DNA of 64,000 nucleotides. Source: Comamonas sp. Lineage in GTDB: Bacteria; Pseudomonadota; Gammaproteobacteria; Burkholderiales; Burkholderiaceae_C. Made by a program: the position numbers and the translations under genes. The stretch is from contig JAITLR010000022.1 of the NCBI GenBank assembly GCA_031277805.1, positions 62,001-126,000 on the forward strand. Reading direction: 5' to 3'. How positions within the stretch are numbered: the first letter of the stretch is position 1; each line of letters starts with the position of its first letter. The notes below the pieces were generated by a model that had not been told where the DNA came from, made no database searches, and was given only the letters and a program-made list of their open reading frames with translations. Shown here piece by piece: positions 53,786-63,336 of this stretch.

Positions 53786-56700
53786 ATGACCTCTACTCCC
53801 GCGCAAGACTCCGCAGCAGCCCAGCAGACCATAGACAACGCGGTCGCCAGCGGCGGCTCGTATGAAGTTCTGGCCAAGCGGCTCGATGCCCAGGGTCAGG
53901 CGCTGGAAGCCCTGGCGCGCCAGCTCAACGAAGAGCGGCTGGAGGAGTTCGGCCGCAGTCAGATGGAAGTTGTCGGCCGCATGCGTGTGCGCACCGAGAA
54001 CAATTGCCTGGGTCGCGACATCGCCCAGGTCGGTGGCTATCTGCTGTTTGGCTACAACGTCTTCATGGGCCTGAAGCGGGAGACGCGCGTCGAGGACGTG
54101 TTTGCGCTGTACCGCCTGCACGAGGGCGAGCAGGGCTACGAGGTCACGCCGGTGGACCTCAAGGAGAGCTTTCTCGGCATACAGAGCTTTGTGCAGGATT
54201 TCCAGGAGCTCTACGCCTACTACAAGAACACCAAGCTGATGCAGCTGGCCGTGCGCGATGGCAAGCTGCTGGTCAGCTTTCAGATCGGCGAGCGCCTGAC
54301 CGATGTGCGTGTGTTCCGCTGGCAGGTAGCGCCCGATGGCCAGCAGATCCGCTATATCGACAACCGTGGCGAGCGCGACATCGAGCTGCCTGCCCCCCAT
54401 GACTTCGAATGGCAGCGCGCGGGCCGCGAGCAACTGGTGCAGGGGCGCTACCCGCACCTCAACATTCTGGACAAGGTGTTTGTCGAGACGCTGGGCGGCG
54501 ATCTGACCATCAAGGTGGAGAACAACACCAACGACGGCCTGGGCATCTACCGTGAGCCCGTGCAGGAACAGAACCAGTCGCTGGACGATGCGGTGTTCGA
54601 ATACGCGGCCGTGGGCAGCCTGATCCTGCTCAAGATCCTGCCCTACCGCGAGGAGCAGTGGCGCTATCTGGTCTACAACACCTTGTCGCAACAGGTGCTG
54701 CGCATGGACTCCATCGGCTCGGCCTGCATACAGCTGCCCGATGACCACGGCATCATCTTCCCCGGCGGCTATTACCTGCAAAGCGGCGAGCACCGCTCGT
54801 TCGAGCAGAACATGCAGGGCATGCGCTATCGGCGCAGCATCCGCTCGCCCAATGGCGAGGATGTGCTCTACATCTTCTACGAGCCCGAAAGCGGCCGCAT
54901 GGCGCTGTTCAAGTACAACCTTATCGAGCGTGCGCTGCAGCCGCCGCTGGTGGGTCATGGCTATGCGCGGCTGGAGGATGGGCGCATCGTCATCTTCGCG
55001 GCCGAGAGCAACGAGGCCTCGCGCGTACACCCCATGCAGGTCTGGCATACGCCGTTCGCCTCGGAAGACTATGCGGCGCGCCAGCCGCAGAAGGACAGCT
55101 TCCTGGGCCGCATCGGCAATGCCGAGCTGGTCAGCGGTATCTCCGACTTCTTCAGCGTGCGCAAGGAAATCGCCGCGACCGAGGTTTCACTGCCCCGCTA
55201 CGAGCGGCTGATAGACAGCACGCGCCGCCTGTTCGAGCGCTACCACTGGCTGGGCACGCCCACGCTCAAGGCGCTCAACGAAGCGCTGCTGGGCATCGTC
55301 GCCACGGGCGATGCGGTGATCGACGAGTACGAGAAGGTCGAGAGCATCCGCCAGGCCTCGGCGCGTGCCATGGCCGAGGTCTCGGGCCGGCACCAGGTCC
55401 TGCTCAAGCAGCTGCGCAGCTCGGACTGGGAGACGGTGGACGAGCATGTACAGGCGCTGAGCCAGCTGGGTCAGCTGCGCGGTCAGCTGATGTCCACGCG
55501 CGAGTTGCGCTATGTGGATCAGGCCGCCATCGACGCCATGATCGCGGCCGTCAACGAACACCAGGCCGATGTCTCGCAACAGACGGCAGCCTTTATCGCT
55601 ACCGAAGCGGCCCTGCAGCCCTATGTGCAGCAATTGCAGGAGCTGGACCAGGCTGCGCAGGCGGCCACCACGGTGGCGCAGATCGGCGAGCCCATGCAGA
55701 AGATGGCGGACATGGCCGGCGCGCTGGACATGCTCTCCGAGTTGATGAGCAGCCTGCAGATCGCAGATGCCACGCAGCGCACGCAGGTGGTGGACCGCAT
55801 CTCGACCATCTACGCGCGGCTCAACCAGGTGCGTGCACGCGCCCAGCAGCGCAAAAGCACGCTGGGCAGTGCGGAGAATGTGGCCCAGTTCGCCGCGCAA
55901 CTGGCCTTGTTCTCGCAAAGCATCGTCAGCGCGCTGAACCTGGCGCAGACGCCCGAGCGCTGCGACGAGCAACTGGCGCGCCTGCTGGTGCAGCTGGAGG
56001 AAATCGAAGGCCAGTTCGGCGAGCACGAGCAGTTCCTGGGCGACATCGTCGCCAAGCGCGAGGAAGTGCTGGAGACCTTCGAGGCCCACCGGCAGGCGCA
56101 GCAGGATGAGCGCCAGCGCCGCGCCCAGGGCGTGCTGGATGCCGCGCTGCGCATCGTGCAAAGCCTGCCCAAGCGCACGGAAAAGCTGGCTAGCCCCGAT
56201 GCCCTGCATGCCTTCTTCGCGGGCGATCCGCTGATCGCCAAGCTCAAGGAACTGGCGCAGCGCCTGCGCGACGAGCTGCACGATCCCGTCAAGGCCGACG
56301 ATATCGACAGCCGCATCAAGACGCTGCGCGACCAGGCCTTCCGCGCGCTGCAGGATCGTACCGACCTCTACGAAGGTGATGGCAACGTGATCCGGCTGGG
56401 GCGCCACCGCTTCTCCGTGGGCAATCAGGCACTGGAGCTGACTTTGCTGCCTCGTGGCAGGGAATTGTTCCTGCATATCGTGGGCACCGAGTATTTCGAG
56501 CCTGTGAACAACGCCGAGCTGGTGGGCCTGCAGGGCTACTGGGATGCGGCCACGCCGGCCGAGTCGCCCAGCCTCTACCGTGGCGAATACCTGGCGCTGC
56601 AAGTGGTGCAGGCCATGCGCGCGGGCCGCGATGGCTGGAGCCAGAACCGCCTGCGCCAGCTGCTGCCCGATGCCGAGGCGCTGACCCAGGCGATACGCGA

Positions 56701-59389
56701 ATTCGCCGCACCGCGCTACCGCGAAGGCTACGAGCGCGGCATTCACGACCATGATGCAGCCCTGATCCTGCAGGCCCTGGTGCCGCTGGCCGATGCGGCC
56801 GGAGTGCTGCGCCATGCACCCCATGCGCGCAGCCTGGCGGCCCTGTTCTGGAGCCGCAGGGACCGCATACAGCAGCCCCGGCTGGCAGCGGCCATTGCAC
56901 TGTGGCCCGAAAGAGCGCAGCAGGCCCTGGCCATGCAGCAGATGTTTGCCAGCGACGCGCAAAAAAGCCAGTTGCAGGTCGATATGGCCGCGCAGCTGCT
57001 GGTCTTTGCCAGGGAGGAAGAGCTGCTGGATGATTTGCTGGCCAGCGACCCGACTCGTGATGGCACCGGCGTCGATGCGGACGGCGCAGATTCCGAACAG
57101 TCCGCCGAGATTGCCGGCCTGGTGAATGCTGCGGCCGACTACCTGCTGGCCGAGCTGGCGCAGAAGGCCTTGCGTTTCCACGCCTCGGGTGCCAGCCAGA
57201 TGCTGGTGGCCACGCTGCAGACAGCAATGAAGGCCGGCAGCCAGGAGGGTGGGCTGCGCTGGGAAGAACTGCAGGCCTACTGGAGCACACATGGCAGCAC
57301 CAGGGCCGCAGGCCGTGGCAGCGAAGGGGCGCCCCTGGTCGAGCGCTGGCGCAGTGCACTGCACTGGGTGCAGACCGCCTGCAGTGCGCAGGCCGGGGAC
57401 GAGGCGGCCTCGCTTCAGGCATATTGCAGCGAAGCCGCGACCTGGCTGGTCTGCGCCAATGCCCTGCCCAGTGCGGTGAGCAATGTGGACTTGCAGGTAC
57501 AGATTCCAGGCCTGCTGGGCCAGCATGCGCGCATCGTCGACGGCCAGATGCATTTGCAGCTCGATCAGCTGGGCACGCGTGCGGCGCGCCACTACCGGCT
57601 ATTTGTGCCGCAGTGGGAGCGCTATCAGCAGCTGCGCCAGCAGGTGCTGCAGGACTACCGTGGGCGCATACGACTGGAGGAATTCAAGGCGCGGCCCCTG
57701 TCCTCGTTCGTGCGCAACAAGCTCATCAACGAAAGCTACCTGCCCGTCATAGGCGACAACCTGGCCAAGCAGATGGGCGCACAGGGCGAGGCCCGCCGCA
57801 CCGACCAGATGGGCCTGCTGATGATGATTTCGCCGCCCGGCTACGGCAAGACCACGCTGATGGAATATGTGGCCAGTCGCCTGGGCCTGATCTTCATGAA
57901 GATCAACGGCCCGGCGCTGGGCCATTCCGTGCGCTCGCTGGACCCGGCGCAGGCGCCCGATGCCACGGCGGCCAAGGAACTGGAGAAGCTCAACCTGGCG
58001 CTGGAGATGGCCAACAACGTGATGCTGTACGTGGACGACATACAGCACACGCACCCCGAGTTTCTGCAGAAGTTCATCTCGCTGTCCGATGGCACGCGCC
58101 GCATCGAAGGCGTGTGGCAGGGCCAGACCAAGACCTACGACATGCGCGGCAAGCGCTTTTGCGTGGTCATGTCGGGCAACCCGTACACCGAATCGGGCGA
58201 GGTCTTCAAGATCCCCGACATGCTGGCCAACCGTGCCGATATCTACAACCTCGGCGATGTGCTGGGCGGCATGGAGGAGGTGTTCAAGCTCAGCTACATC
58301 GAAAACAGCATGACCAGCAATGCCGTGCTCGCACCCATGGCCACGCGCAGCCTGCAGGACCTGTACCTGCTGCTGGACAAGGCGCAGGGCAAGGAAGTCT
58401 CGGCCAATGCGCTCAGCCACGACTATTCGTCGGCCGAGCTGCGCGAGATCGAAGCCGTGCTCCAGCGCATGCTGCAGGTGCGTGAAGTGGTGTTCCGCAT
58501 CAACCAGCAATACATTCTGAGCGCCGCCCAGGACGACAACTACCGCGCCGAGCCCGCGTTCAGGCTGCAGGGCAGCTACCGCAATATGAACAAGCTGGCC
58601 GAGAAGATCACGCCGGTGATGAATGACCAGGAAATGCAGCAGATGCTCGACGACCACTATCAGGGCGAAGCGCAGATGCTGACCACGGGCGCGGAGGAAA
58701 ACCTGCTCAAGCTCAAGCAACTGCGCGGCCATGCCAGTGCGCAGGAAGGCGCACGCTGGGAGGAAATCCGCGCCCAGTTCCTGCGCCACAAGGCTGCCGG
58801 TGGCGCCAATGCCGATGCCGGCACACGCGTGGCCACGCAGCTGGTCGATCTGGTGGCCGCCACGCGCGAGATGGCGCATGGCATGGCCGATGCCGGCCAG
58901 CAGCAGGCCGAACAGCAGGCCCGGTGGCGCGATGCGGACCAGGGGCGCGATGCGGCCCAGCGCGAGGGCTGGCAGGCGCTGCTGGCGCAGCTGCAGCAAG
59001 CGCAGAGCGCGACCGACCATTCCCTGCAAGGCATACGCGAGGCGCTGGCCCAGGCCACTCAGGCGCGGCAGGCCGAGATGGAGGCACAAGCCCAGGCTGC
59101 TGCCCGCGAGGACGCCCATGGCCGTGAGACCGACCCGCAAAACGGCATGGCCGCGCTGCTGGGCCAGGTGGTGGCGCACTCGCTGCAGCCAGTGGTCGAG
59201 CATCTGGAGCAAAGCCGCAGCCAGCAACTGGGGCTGCACCGCGTGCTCATGCAGGTGGCCACGCGCATGCAGGAGCAGATCGACAGCCAGCGCGCACAGC
59301 TGCAGCGCGCCAGCGCCCAGCCCACGCTGCACGCCGGCGAGATAGACCGAGCCTTCGACCGCATGCAGGAGGGGCGGCAATCGAGGTAG
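53786..59389 (+). CDS. Giant AAA+ ATPase of the flotillin/PspA locus (named 'DNA repair ATPase' in relatives)
   Basis: An 1867-residue cytoplasmic protein. Residues ~1-470 are a beta-containing N-terminal part; ~470-900 are mostly helical and coiled-coil; ~900-1320 mixed. A MoxR-like AAA+ core follows: Walker A PPGYGKTT at 1350-1357, Walker B YVDDIQ with D1417-D1418, sensor-1 asparagine N1465 in VMSGNPYTESG, and arginine-rich helices after that. The last ~250 residues are Gln/Ala-rich coiled coil. Relatives carry the name DNA repair ATPase, for which I see no evidence here. Its place after PspA and flotillin and before a mechanosensitive channel suggests a membrane-associated remodeller. The start has no ribosome site and a repeat sits directly upstream. 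Confidence 0.82.
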   Translation: MTSTPAQDSAAAQQTIDNAVASGGSYEVLAKRLDAQGQALEALARQLNEERLEEFGRSQMEVVGRMRVRTENNCLGRDIAQVGGYLLFGYNVFMGLKRETRVEDVFALYRLHEGEQGYEVTPVDLKESFLGIQSFVQDFQELYAYYKNTKLMQLAVRDGKLLVSFQIGERLTDVRVFRWQVAPDGQQIRYIDNRGERDIELPAPHDFEWQRAGREQLVQGRYPHLNILDKVFVETLGGDLTIKVENNTNDGLGIYREPVQEQNQSLDDAVFEYAAVGSLILLKILPYREEQWRYLVYNTLSQQVLRMDSIGSACIQLPDDHGIIFPGGYYLQSGEHRSFEQNMQGMRYRRSIRSPNGEDVLYIFYEPESGRMALFKYNLIERALQPPLVGHGYARLEDGRIVIFAAESNEASRVHPMQVWHTPFASEDYAARQPQKDSFLGRIGNAELVSGISDFFSVRKEIAATEVSLPRYERLIDSTRRLFERYHWLGTPTLKALNEALLGIVATGDAVIDEYEKVESIRQASARAMAEVSGRHQVLLKQLRSSDWETVDEHVQALSQLGQLRGQLMSTRELRYVDQAAIDAMIAAVNEHQADVSQQTAAFIATEAALQPYVQQLQELDQAAQAATTVAQIGEPMQKMADMAGALDMLSELMSSLQIADATQRTQVVDRISTIYARLNQVRARAQQRKSTLGSAENVAQFAAQLALFSQSIVSALNLAQTPERCDEQLARLLVQLEEIEGQFGEHEQFLGDIVAKREEVLETFEAHRQAQQDERQRRAQGVLDAALRIVQSLPKRTEKLASPDALHAFFAGDPLIAKLKELAQRLRDELHDPVKADDIDSRIKTLRDQAFRALQDRTDLYEGDGNVIRLGRHRFSVGNQALELTLLPRGRELFLHIVGTEYFEPVNNAELVGLQGYWDAATPAESPSLYRGEYLALQVVQAMRAGRDGWSQNRLRQLLPDAEALTQAIREFAAPRYREGYERGIHDHDAALILQALVPLADAAGVLRHAPHARSLAALFWSRRDRIQQPRLAAAIALWPERAQQALAMQQMFASDAQKSQLQVDMAAQLLVFAREEELLDDLLASDPTRDGTGVDADGADSEQSAEIAGLVNAAADYLLAELAQKALRFHASGASQMLVATLQTAMKAGSQEGGLRWEELQAYWSTHGSTRAAGRGSEGAPLVERWRSALHWVQTACSAQAGDEAASLQAYCSEAATWLVCANALPSAVSNVDLQVQIPGLLGQHARIVDGQMHLQLDQLGTRAARHYRLFVPQWERYQQLRQQVLQDYRGRIRLEEFKARPLSSFVRNKLINESYLPVIGDNLAKQMGAQGEARRTDQMGLLMMISPPGYGKTTLMEYVASRLGLIFMKINGPALGHSVRSLDPAQAPDATAAKELEKLNLALEMANNVMLYVDDIQHTHPEFLQKFISLSDGTRRIEGVWQGQTKTYDMRGKRFCVVMSGNPYTESGEVFKIPDMLANRADIYNLGDVLGGMEEVFKLSYIENSMTSNAVLAPMATRSLQDLYLLLDKAQGKEVSANALSHDYSSAELREIEAVLQRMLQVREVVFRINQQYILSAAQDDNYRAEPAFRLQGSYRNMNKLAEKITPVMNDQEMQQMLDDHYQGEAQMLTTGAEENLLKLKQLRGHASAQEGARWEEIRAQFLRHKAAGGANADAGTRVATQLVDLVAATREMAHGMADAGQQQAEQQARWRDADQGRDAAQREGWQALLAQLQQAQSATDHSLQGIREALAQATQARQAEMEAQAQAAAREDAHGRETDPQNGMAALLGQVVAHSLQPVVEHLEQSRSQQLGLHRVLMQVATRMQEQIDSQRAQLQRASAQPTLHAGEIDRAFDRMQEGRQSR

Positions 59390-59465
59390 TGCATATGGGG
59401 CCGGGCCGCCGAGGTGGATGCTCCAAGATGGCCACCCGGGCCTGACTTGCATCAGTCGTTGCATA

Positions 59466-59560
59466 TTTCATAGCTGCCAGCGCTTGCTGTAAGCCAGTTT
59501 TGTATATGAAAGTATCAAGAACTGTTTGTCATCAAGCGCCAGAAGCTCTTGAATACATAG
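59466..59560. repeat. Dispersed family A repeat pair upstream of the channel gene
   Basis: TCATAGCTGCCAGCGCTTG near the left end and, reversed, CAAGCGCCAGAAGCTCTTGA near the right end form an imperfect inverted pair. Confidence 0.6.
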
Positions 59561-59601
59561 CGAAAAGCATCTGGCATCCGGCATGCCGATACACTGCGCC
59601 G

Positions 59602-62600
59602 ATGCGTGTATTCCCTCTGCCCACTCCTGCCGTTTCCGCTTTGTCGCGCAGCACCATATATCGGCTCTGGCTGCTGTATGTGCTGTTGGCGCTGTGGGTG
59701 GTTGTGGGCGGCGTGGCCCAGGCGGCTCCGGCCTCCGCATTGCCAGGGCCTCTGGGCAGTCTGAGCGCTGGCTCGGGCAGCAGCTCGGCTGCGGATGAGG
59801 AGCAGCGCGCGCTCCAGGCCCAGCGGGAAGCTACCGACACCGCCAATCAGGAAGCCGATGCCCTGGCCCAGTCACTGGACCGTTTGCGCGCCAAGGCGCA
59901 GGCCCCGGCACAGACCTTGCCCGCGCCGCTAGGCGACGCGGAGCTGGCCGGGCTTCTGGCGCGCTGGCAGGAGCGCATTCCCGCCAACGCCAGCCAGGAA
60001 GTGCTGGAGCGTCTGCTGGCCGACGAACGTGATGCCATCGCCGCGCTCAAGGCCGGTATCGATAAATCCGCTGCCGAGCAGGCCAATCTGGTGACGCAGA
60101 CCGGTCCGGCGCGGGCCGACCTGTCCACGCTGCAGCAGCGCGTGCAGGACAGCGCCGAGCCCGTGACTGCCGAGCCCGGCGAGCTGCCTGCGCTGACTCA
60201 GGCGCGCCAGCTGCGGCGCAATGCCGAGCACCGCCGCGCCATGCTGGAGCTGGCCTTGCGCCAGGAGGAGCAGTCCACCATCGAAACCCGTCAGCGCCTG
60301 CTGGATGCCCAGTTGCAGGCCCAGCGCCGCGAATTGCTGGAGCGCACGCCGCGCGTGGCCTGGCTGAACCAGCGCATCGCCGAGCGCGGTCGCCAGCAAC
60401 TGGAGCAGCAGGCACGCGAAGCGCGCGCGGCGGAGGACGCCGTCACCAGCGCCTCTCCCGCGATCCGCGAACTGGCGCAGCAGAACGCGGCCCTGGCGGA
60501 TCAGATCCTGGAGCACACCAACCGCCTGGCGCAGGAGCGCATGGAGCTGGCCAGCGATGAATACCGCCAGGGCCAATTGGCGGCCGCACTGCGCGACACC
60601 CAGGCTCGCCTGCGCCTGGGCGGCGGCGCGGCCGTGGGTCAGTGGCTGTGGCAGCAGCGGGTGGCGCTGCCCACGGCAAACACCGTTCAGGCGCGGCGCA
60701 AAACAGCGCAGCGGCAGCTGGCCGAGCTGCGCCTGGCGTTGTTCAATGCCAGCGAACGACGCTTCAGCCTCAACAGCGCGGCAGGCCCCCTGGATGGCGT
60801 GGGCACGGAGACCAGCGCCGAAGCTGCAGCCCGGCGTACGGCGCTATGGGGCCGACAGGCAGCGCTGATCGATCAGCTGCAGCCGCTGCTGCTGCGGCGC
60901 ATCGCCGTGCTGGAGCAGACCGAGGCTGCGCTGCAGGCCACGCAGCGCAGCGGCAGCGAGCTGCGGCAGGTGATGGACAAGGAGCTGCTGTGGTTCCCCA
61001 GCCATCGGGCCATGGACGGTTCCTGGCTGCGCGAATGGCGCACCGTGGCGCAAAGTGCAGGCGGTGATGAGCCAGGGCAGGCCTTCAGCGCTTCCCCGCG
61101 GAACACGGCCCGTGCGCTTGGAACCAGCCTGCTGGCCAACGCCTGGGCCTATCTGGCCATTGGCGCGGGCGTGCTGCTGCTGCTGGGGCTGCGGCGCCAC
61201 GCCTTGCGCAAGCTCGATGCCATAGCGCTGTGCGTGGGCGATTTTTCGCGCGACCATTTCGGGCTGAGTCTGGCCGCGTTGGGCTGGAGCCTGCTGTACG
61301 CGCTGCCCTGGAGCTTTGCCACCGCCGCGCTGGGCGGCCTGCTGCAATCCACCAGCACGCCTGCGGCGCTGGAGCCGCTGGGCCTGACGCTGGAGCAGCT
61401 CAGCAGCTTCATCTTCGTGGCCACGCTGCTGCAGGCGCTGTTCCGTCCAGGCGGGTTGGCGCTGGCCCATTTCGGCTGGCCTCTGGAGCGCGTGCAGACG
61501 CAGCGCCGCATGCTGCGCCAGGCTACCTGGCTGATCGTGCCCGCCGAGCTGCTGGGCGGTCTGGCCTTCTTCAGCCATGACGACCTGGCCATCAGCACCT
61601 GGGGGCGCTTGTGCATTCTGACGCTGGTGCTGGGCCTGGCGTGGGTGTCGGGGCGCTACTTTCACGACAGCCTGCGCAAGAAGGGCCTGAGCTGGCACTG
61701 GGGGCTGATCGTGAGTGCGGCGCTGGTGCTGCTGTTGCTGGGCCTGGCCGTGGGTATCGCGCTGGGCTATGTCTATACGGCCACCGAAGTCATCCAGGCG
61801 CTGCTCAGCGGTTTCGTGTTCCTGGCCTGGGTCGAGGTGCTGATCGGCCTGCTGAGGCGCTGGTTGCTGCTGGGCGAGCGCCGTCTGGCGCTGAACCGGC
61901 TGCGTGCCGCCGCCCTTGCGCAAGCCGCCGCCATGGCCCAGGCTGATGGCCAGGCGGACGCAGGCAAGCCTCCCGTGGACGAGGAACGCCAGATGGCCCT
62001 GGTCACGGTGAGCGCGCAGACGCATCGCCTGCTGGGTCTGCTGCAGCGGATACTGGTCGTGCTGAGCCAGATCTATGTCTGGTCGCCGGTGCTGCCCGCG
62101 CTGCTGCGCTTCAACGGCGTGGTGCTCTGGTATACGACCAACACGGGGGCTGACGGCATCGGCCATCCCGCCCCCGTGAGCCTGATGGATGTGCTGCTCA
62201 CCGTGCTGCTGCTGCTGCTGACCGTCAGCCTGACGCGTAACCTGCCGGGCCTGATGGAAGTGGTGCTGTCGGCGTCGCTGCGTATCAGCAATTCGGCGCG
62301 CTACACGGCCACCACACTGGCACGCTATGTCGTCGTCATTGCGGGCGCCATCACCGCGCTTTCGCTGCTGGGGCTGCGCTGGGGCCAGCTGCAATGGCTG
62401 GCCGCAGCGCTGACCGTGGGCCTGGGCTTTGGCTTGCAGGAGATCTTCGCCAACTTCGTCTCGGGACTGATCCTGCTGGTGGAGCGACCCTTCCGCGTGG
62501 GCGACGTCATCACCATAGACCGGCTGGATGGCACCGTCACACGTATCCGCACGCGTGCCACCACGGTGCTGGATTTCGACAACAAGGAAATCGTCATTCC

Positions 62601-63000
62601 CAACAAGACCTTCATCACCGGGCAGGTGACGAACTGGACCCTGAGCGACGATGTGACGCGTTTGGTCATCGAGGTGGGCGTGGCCCACGGCAGCGATTCC
62701 GCGCGGGTGCGCGAGCTGCTGCTGGCCATTGCCGGCGAACACCCCCAGGTGCTGCGCGAGCCTGAGCCCAATTGCTGGTTCATGGCCCTGGAGGGGCAGG
62801 GCCAGAAGTTCGAGCTGCGAGCCTATGTGGGCGCCGTGGCGGACCGGCTGCCGGTGCGCAACGATTTGAACCGCAGCATCCGGGAGCGGCTGGCCGCCGA
62901 GGGCATTGCCGTGGCCTTCCCGCAGATGGGCGTTCATGTGCGGGAGCTGCCGGGGCAGCCGTGGTCACACGAACCAGCCTCGAATACAGGTAGCAGATAA
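59602..63000 (+). CDS. MscK-like mechanosensitive channel
   Basis: A 1132-residue inner-membrane protein, close to the ~1120 of E. coli MscK (KefA). A signal-type N-terminus (YRLWLLYVLLALWVVVGG, ending at AQA) leads to a periplasmic coiled-coil domain of about 480 residues (QAQRRELLERTPRVAWLNQRI). About ten membrane helices follow, ending in the MscS-like pore: RWGQLQWLAAALTVGLGFGLQEIFANFVSGLILL, then the beta domain GTVTRIRTRATTVLDFDNKEIVIPNK and a C-terminal alpha/beta region. It should open in response to membrane tension. The ATG at 59602 was chosen over a frame start at 59500. Its co-location with PspA and flotillin genes is notable. Confidence 0.92.
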   Translation: MRVFPLPTPAVSALSRSTIYRLWLLYVLLALWVVVGGVAQAAPASALPGPLGSLSAGSGSSSAADEEQRALQAQREATDTANQEADALAQSLDRLRAKAQAPAQTLPAPLGDAELAGLLARWQERIPANASQEVLERLLADERDAIAALKAGIDKSAAEQANLVTQTGPARADLSTLQQRVQDSAEPVTAEPGELPALTQARQLRRNAEHRRAMLELALRQEEQSTIETRQRLLDAQLQAQRRELLERTPRVAWLNQRIAERGRQQLEQQAREARAAEDAVTSASPAIRELAQQNAALADQILEHTNRLAQERMELASDEYRQGQLAAALRDTQARLRLGGGAAVGQWLWQQRVALPTANTVQARRKTAQRQLAELRLALFNASERRFSLNSAAGPLDGVGTETSAEAAARRTALWGRQAALIDQLQPLLLRRIAVLEQTEAALQATQRSGSELRQVMDKELLWFPSHRAMDGSWLREWRTVAQSAGGDEPGQAFSASPRNTARALGTSLLANAWAYLAIGAGVLLLLGLRRHALRKLDAIALCVGDFSRDHFGLSLAALGWSLLYALPWSFATAALGGLLQSTSTPAALEPLGLTLEQLSSFIFVATLLQALFRPGGLALAHFGWPLERVQTQRRMLRQATWLIVPAELLGGLAFFSHDDLAISTWGRLCILTLVLGLAWVSGRYFHDSLRKKGLSWHWGLIVSAALVLLLLGLAVGIALGYVYTATEVIQALLSGFVFLAWVEVLIGLLRRWLLLGERRLALNRLRAAALAQAAAMAQADGQADAGKPPVDEERQMALVTVSAQTHRLLGLLQRILVVLSQIYVWSPVLPALLRFNGVVLWYTTNTGADGIGHPAPVSLMDVLLTVLLLLLTVSLTRNLPGLMEVVLSASLRISNSARYTATTLARYVVVIAGAITALSLLGLRWGQLQWLAAALTVGLGFGLQEIFANFVSGLILLVERPFRVGDVITIDRLDGTVTRIRTRATTVLDFDNKEIVIPNKTFITGQVTNWTLSDDVTRLVIEVGVAHGSDSARVRELLLAIAGEHPQVLREPEPNCWFMALEGQGQKFELRAYVGAVADRLPVRNDLNRSIRERLAAEGIAVAFPQMGVHVRELPGQPWSHEPASNTGSR

Positions 63001-63004
63001 ATTT

Positions 63005-63050
63005 ATCGGATTTGATAGCTGATGGCGACGAGAGGACGGGCGCTGGCGGC
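63005..63050. repeat. Dispersed family A repeat
   Basis: ATTTGATAGCTGATGGCGACG, then GGACGGGCGCTGGCGGCTG, a diverged copy between the channel gene and the metH leader. Confidence 0.55.
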
Positions 63051-63174
63051 TGTTTTCATGCTTGCTCAATAGATGGCAAGCCGTGGCGCGCACCTGATGC
63101 CTCGCTCGATGCCTGTACGGCTATGGCGGCTGGCCTGCAAAGCGTGGCACTAGCGCTTAAAATCCGAGGTTCCG

Positions 63175-63297
63175 CCCCCAAGGAGCGCTGCAGCCAGCCG
63201 GTTGTTCATCACAACCCGCCCGTCAGGCTTGGGGGTGCGCAGATGGTCTTGAAACGTCAATACGTTCTTCTCCTCTGTCTCCATAACGGCGCTCACC
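63175..63297 (+). ncRNA. SAH riboswitch in the metH leader
   Basis: The conserved core AAGGAGCGCTGC is followed by CCCGTCAGGCTTGGGGG and, further on, AACGGCGCTCAC. CCCCCAAG (63175-63182) pairs with CTTGGGGG (63228-63235), and GAGCGC (63183-63188) can pair with GCGCTC (63289-63294) as the pseudoknot. This is the S-adenosylhomocysteine riboswitch that turns on methionine-cycle genes when SAH accumulates. It lies 40 bases before the metH start. Confidence 0.9.
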
Positions 63298-63336
63298 TGT
63301 TCTCGATTCTGTCTGGTTTGTATACAGGTGAGCCCC

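Noticed and set aside
52541-57592. Long minus-strand open frames of 835 and 801 codons across the LLM and ATPase genes
   Set aside because: GC-rich shadow frames opposite clear plus-strand genes; no recognisable domain.
53786-59389. DNA repair function for the giant ATPase
   Set aside because: The name is inherited from relatives; no DNA-binding, nuclease or helicase motif is seen and its neighbours are membrane-related.
60844-62937. Minus-strand frame of 697 codons opposite the MscK-like channel
   Set aside because: Gln/His-rich shadow with no family match; the plus-strand channel is unambiguous.
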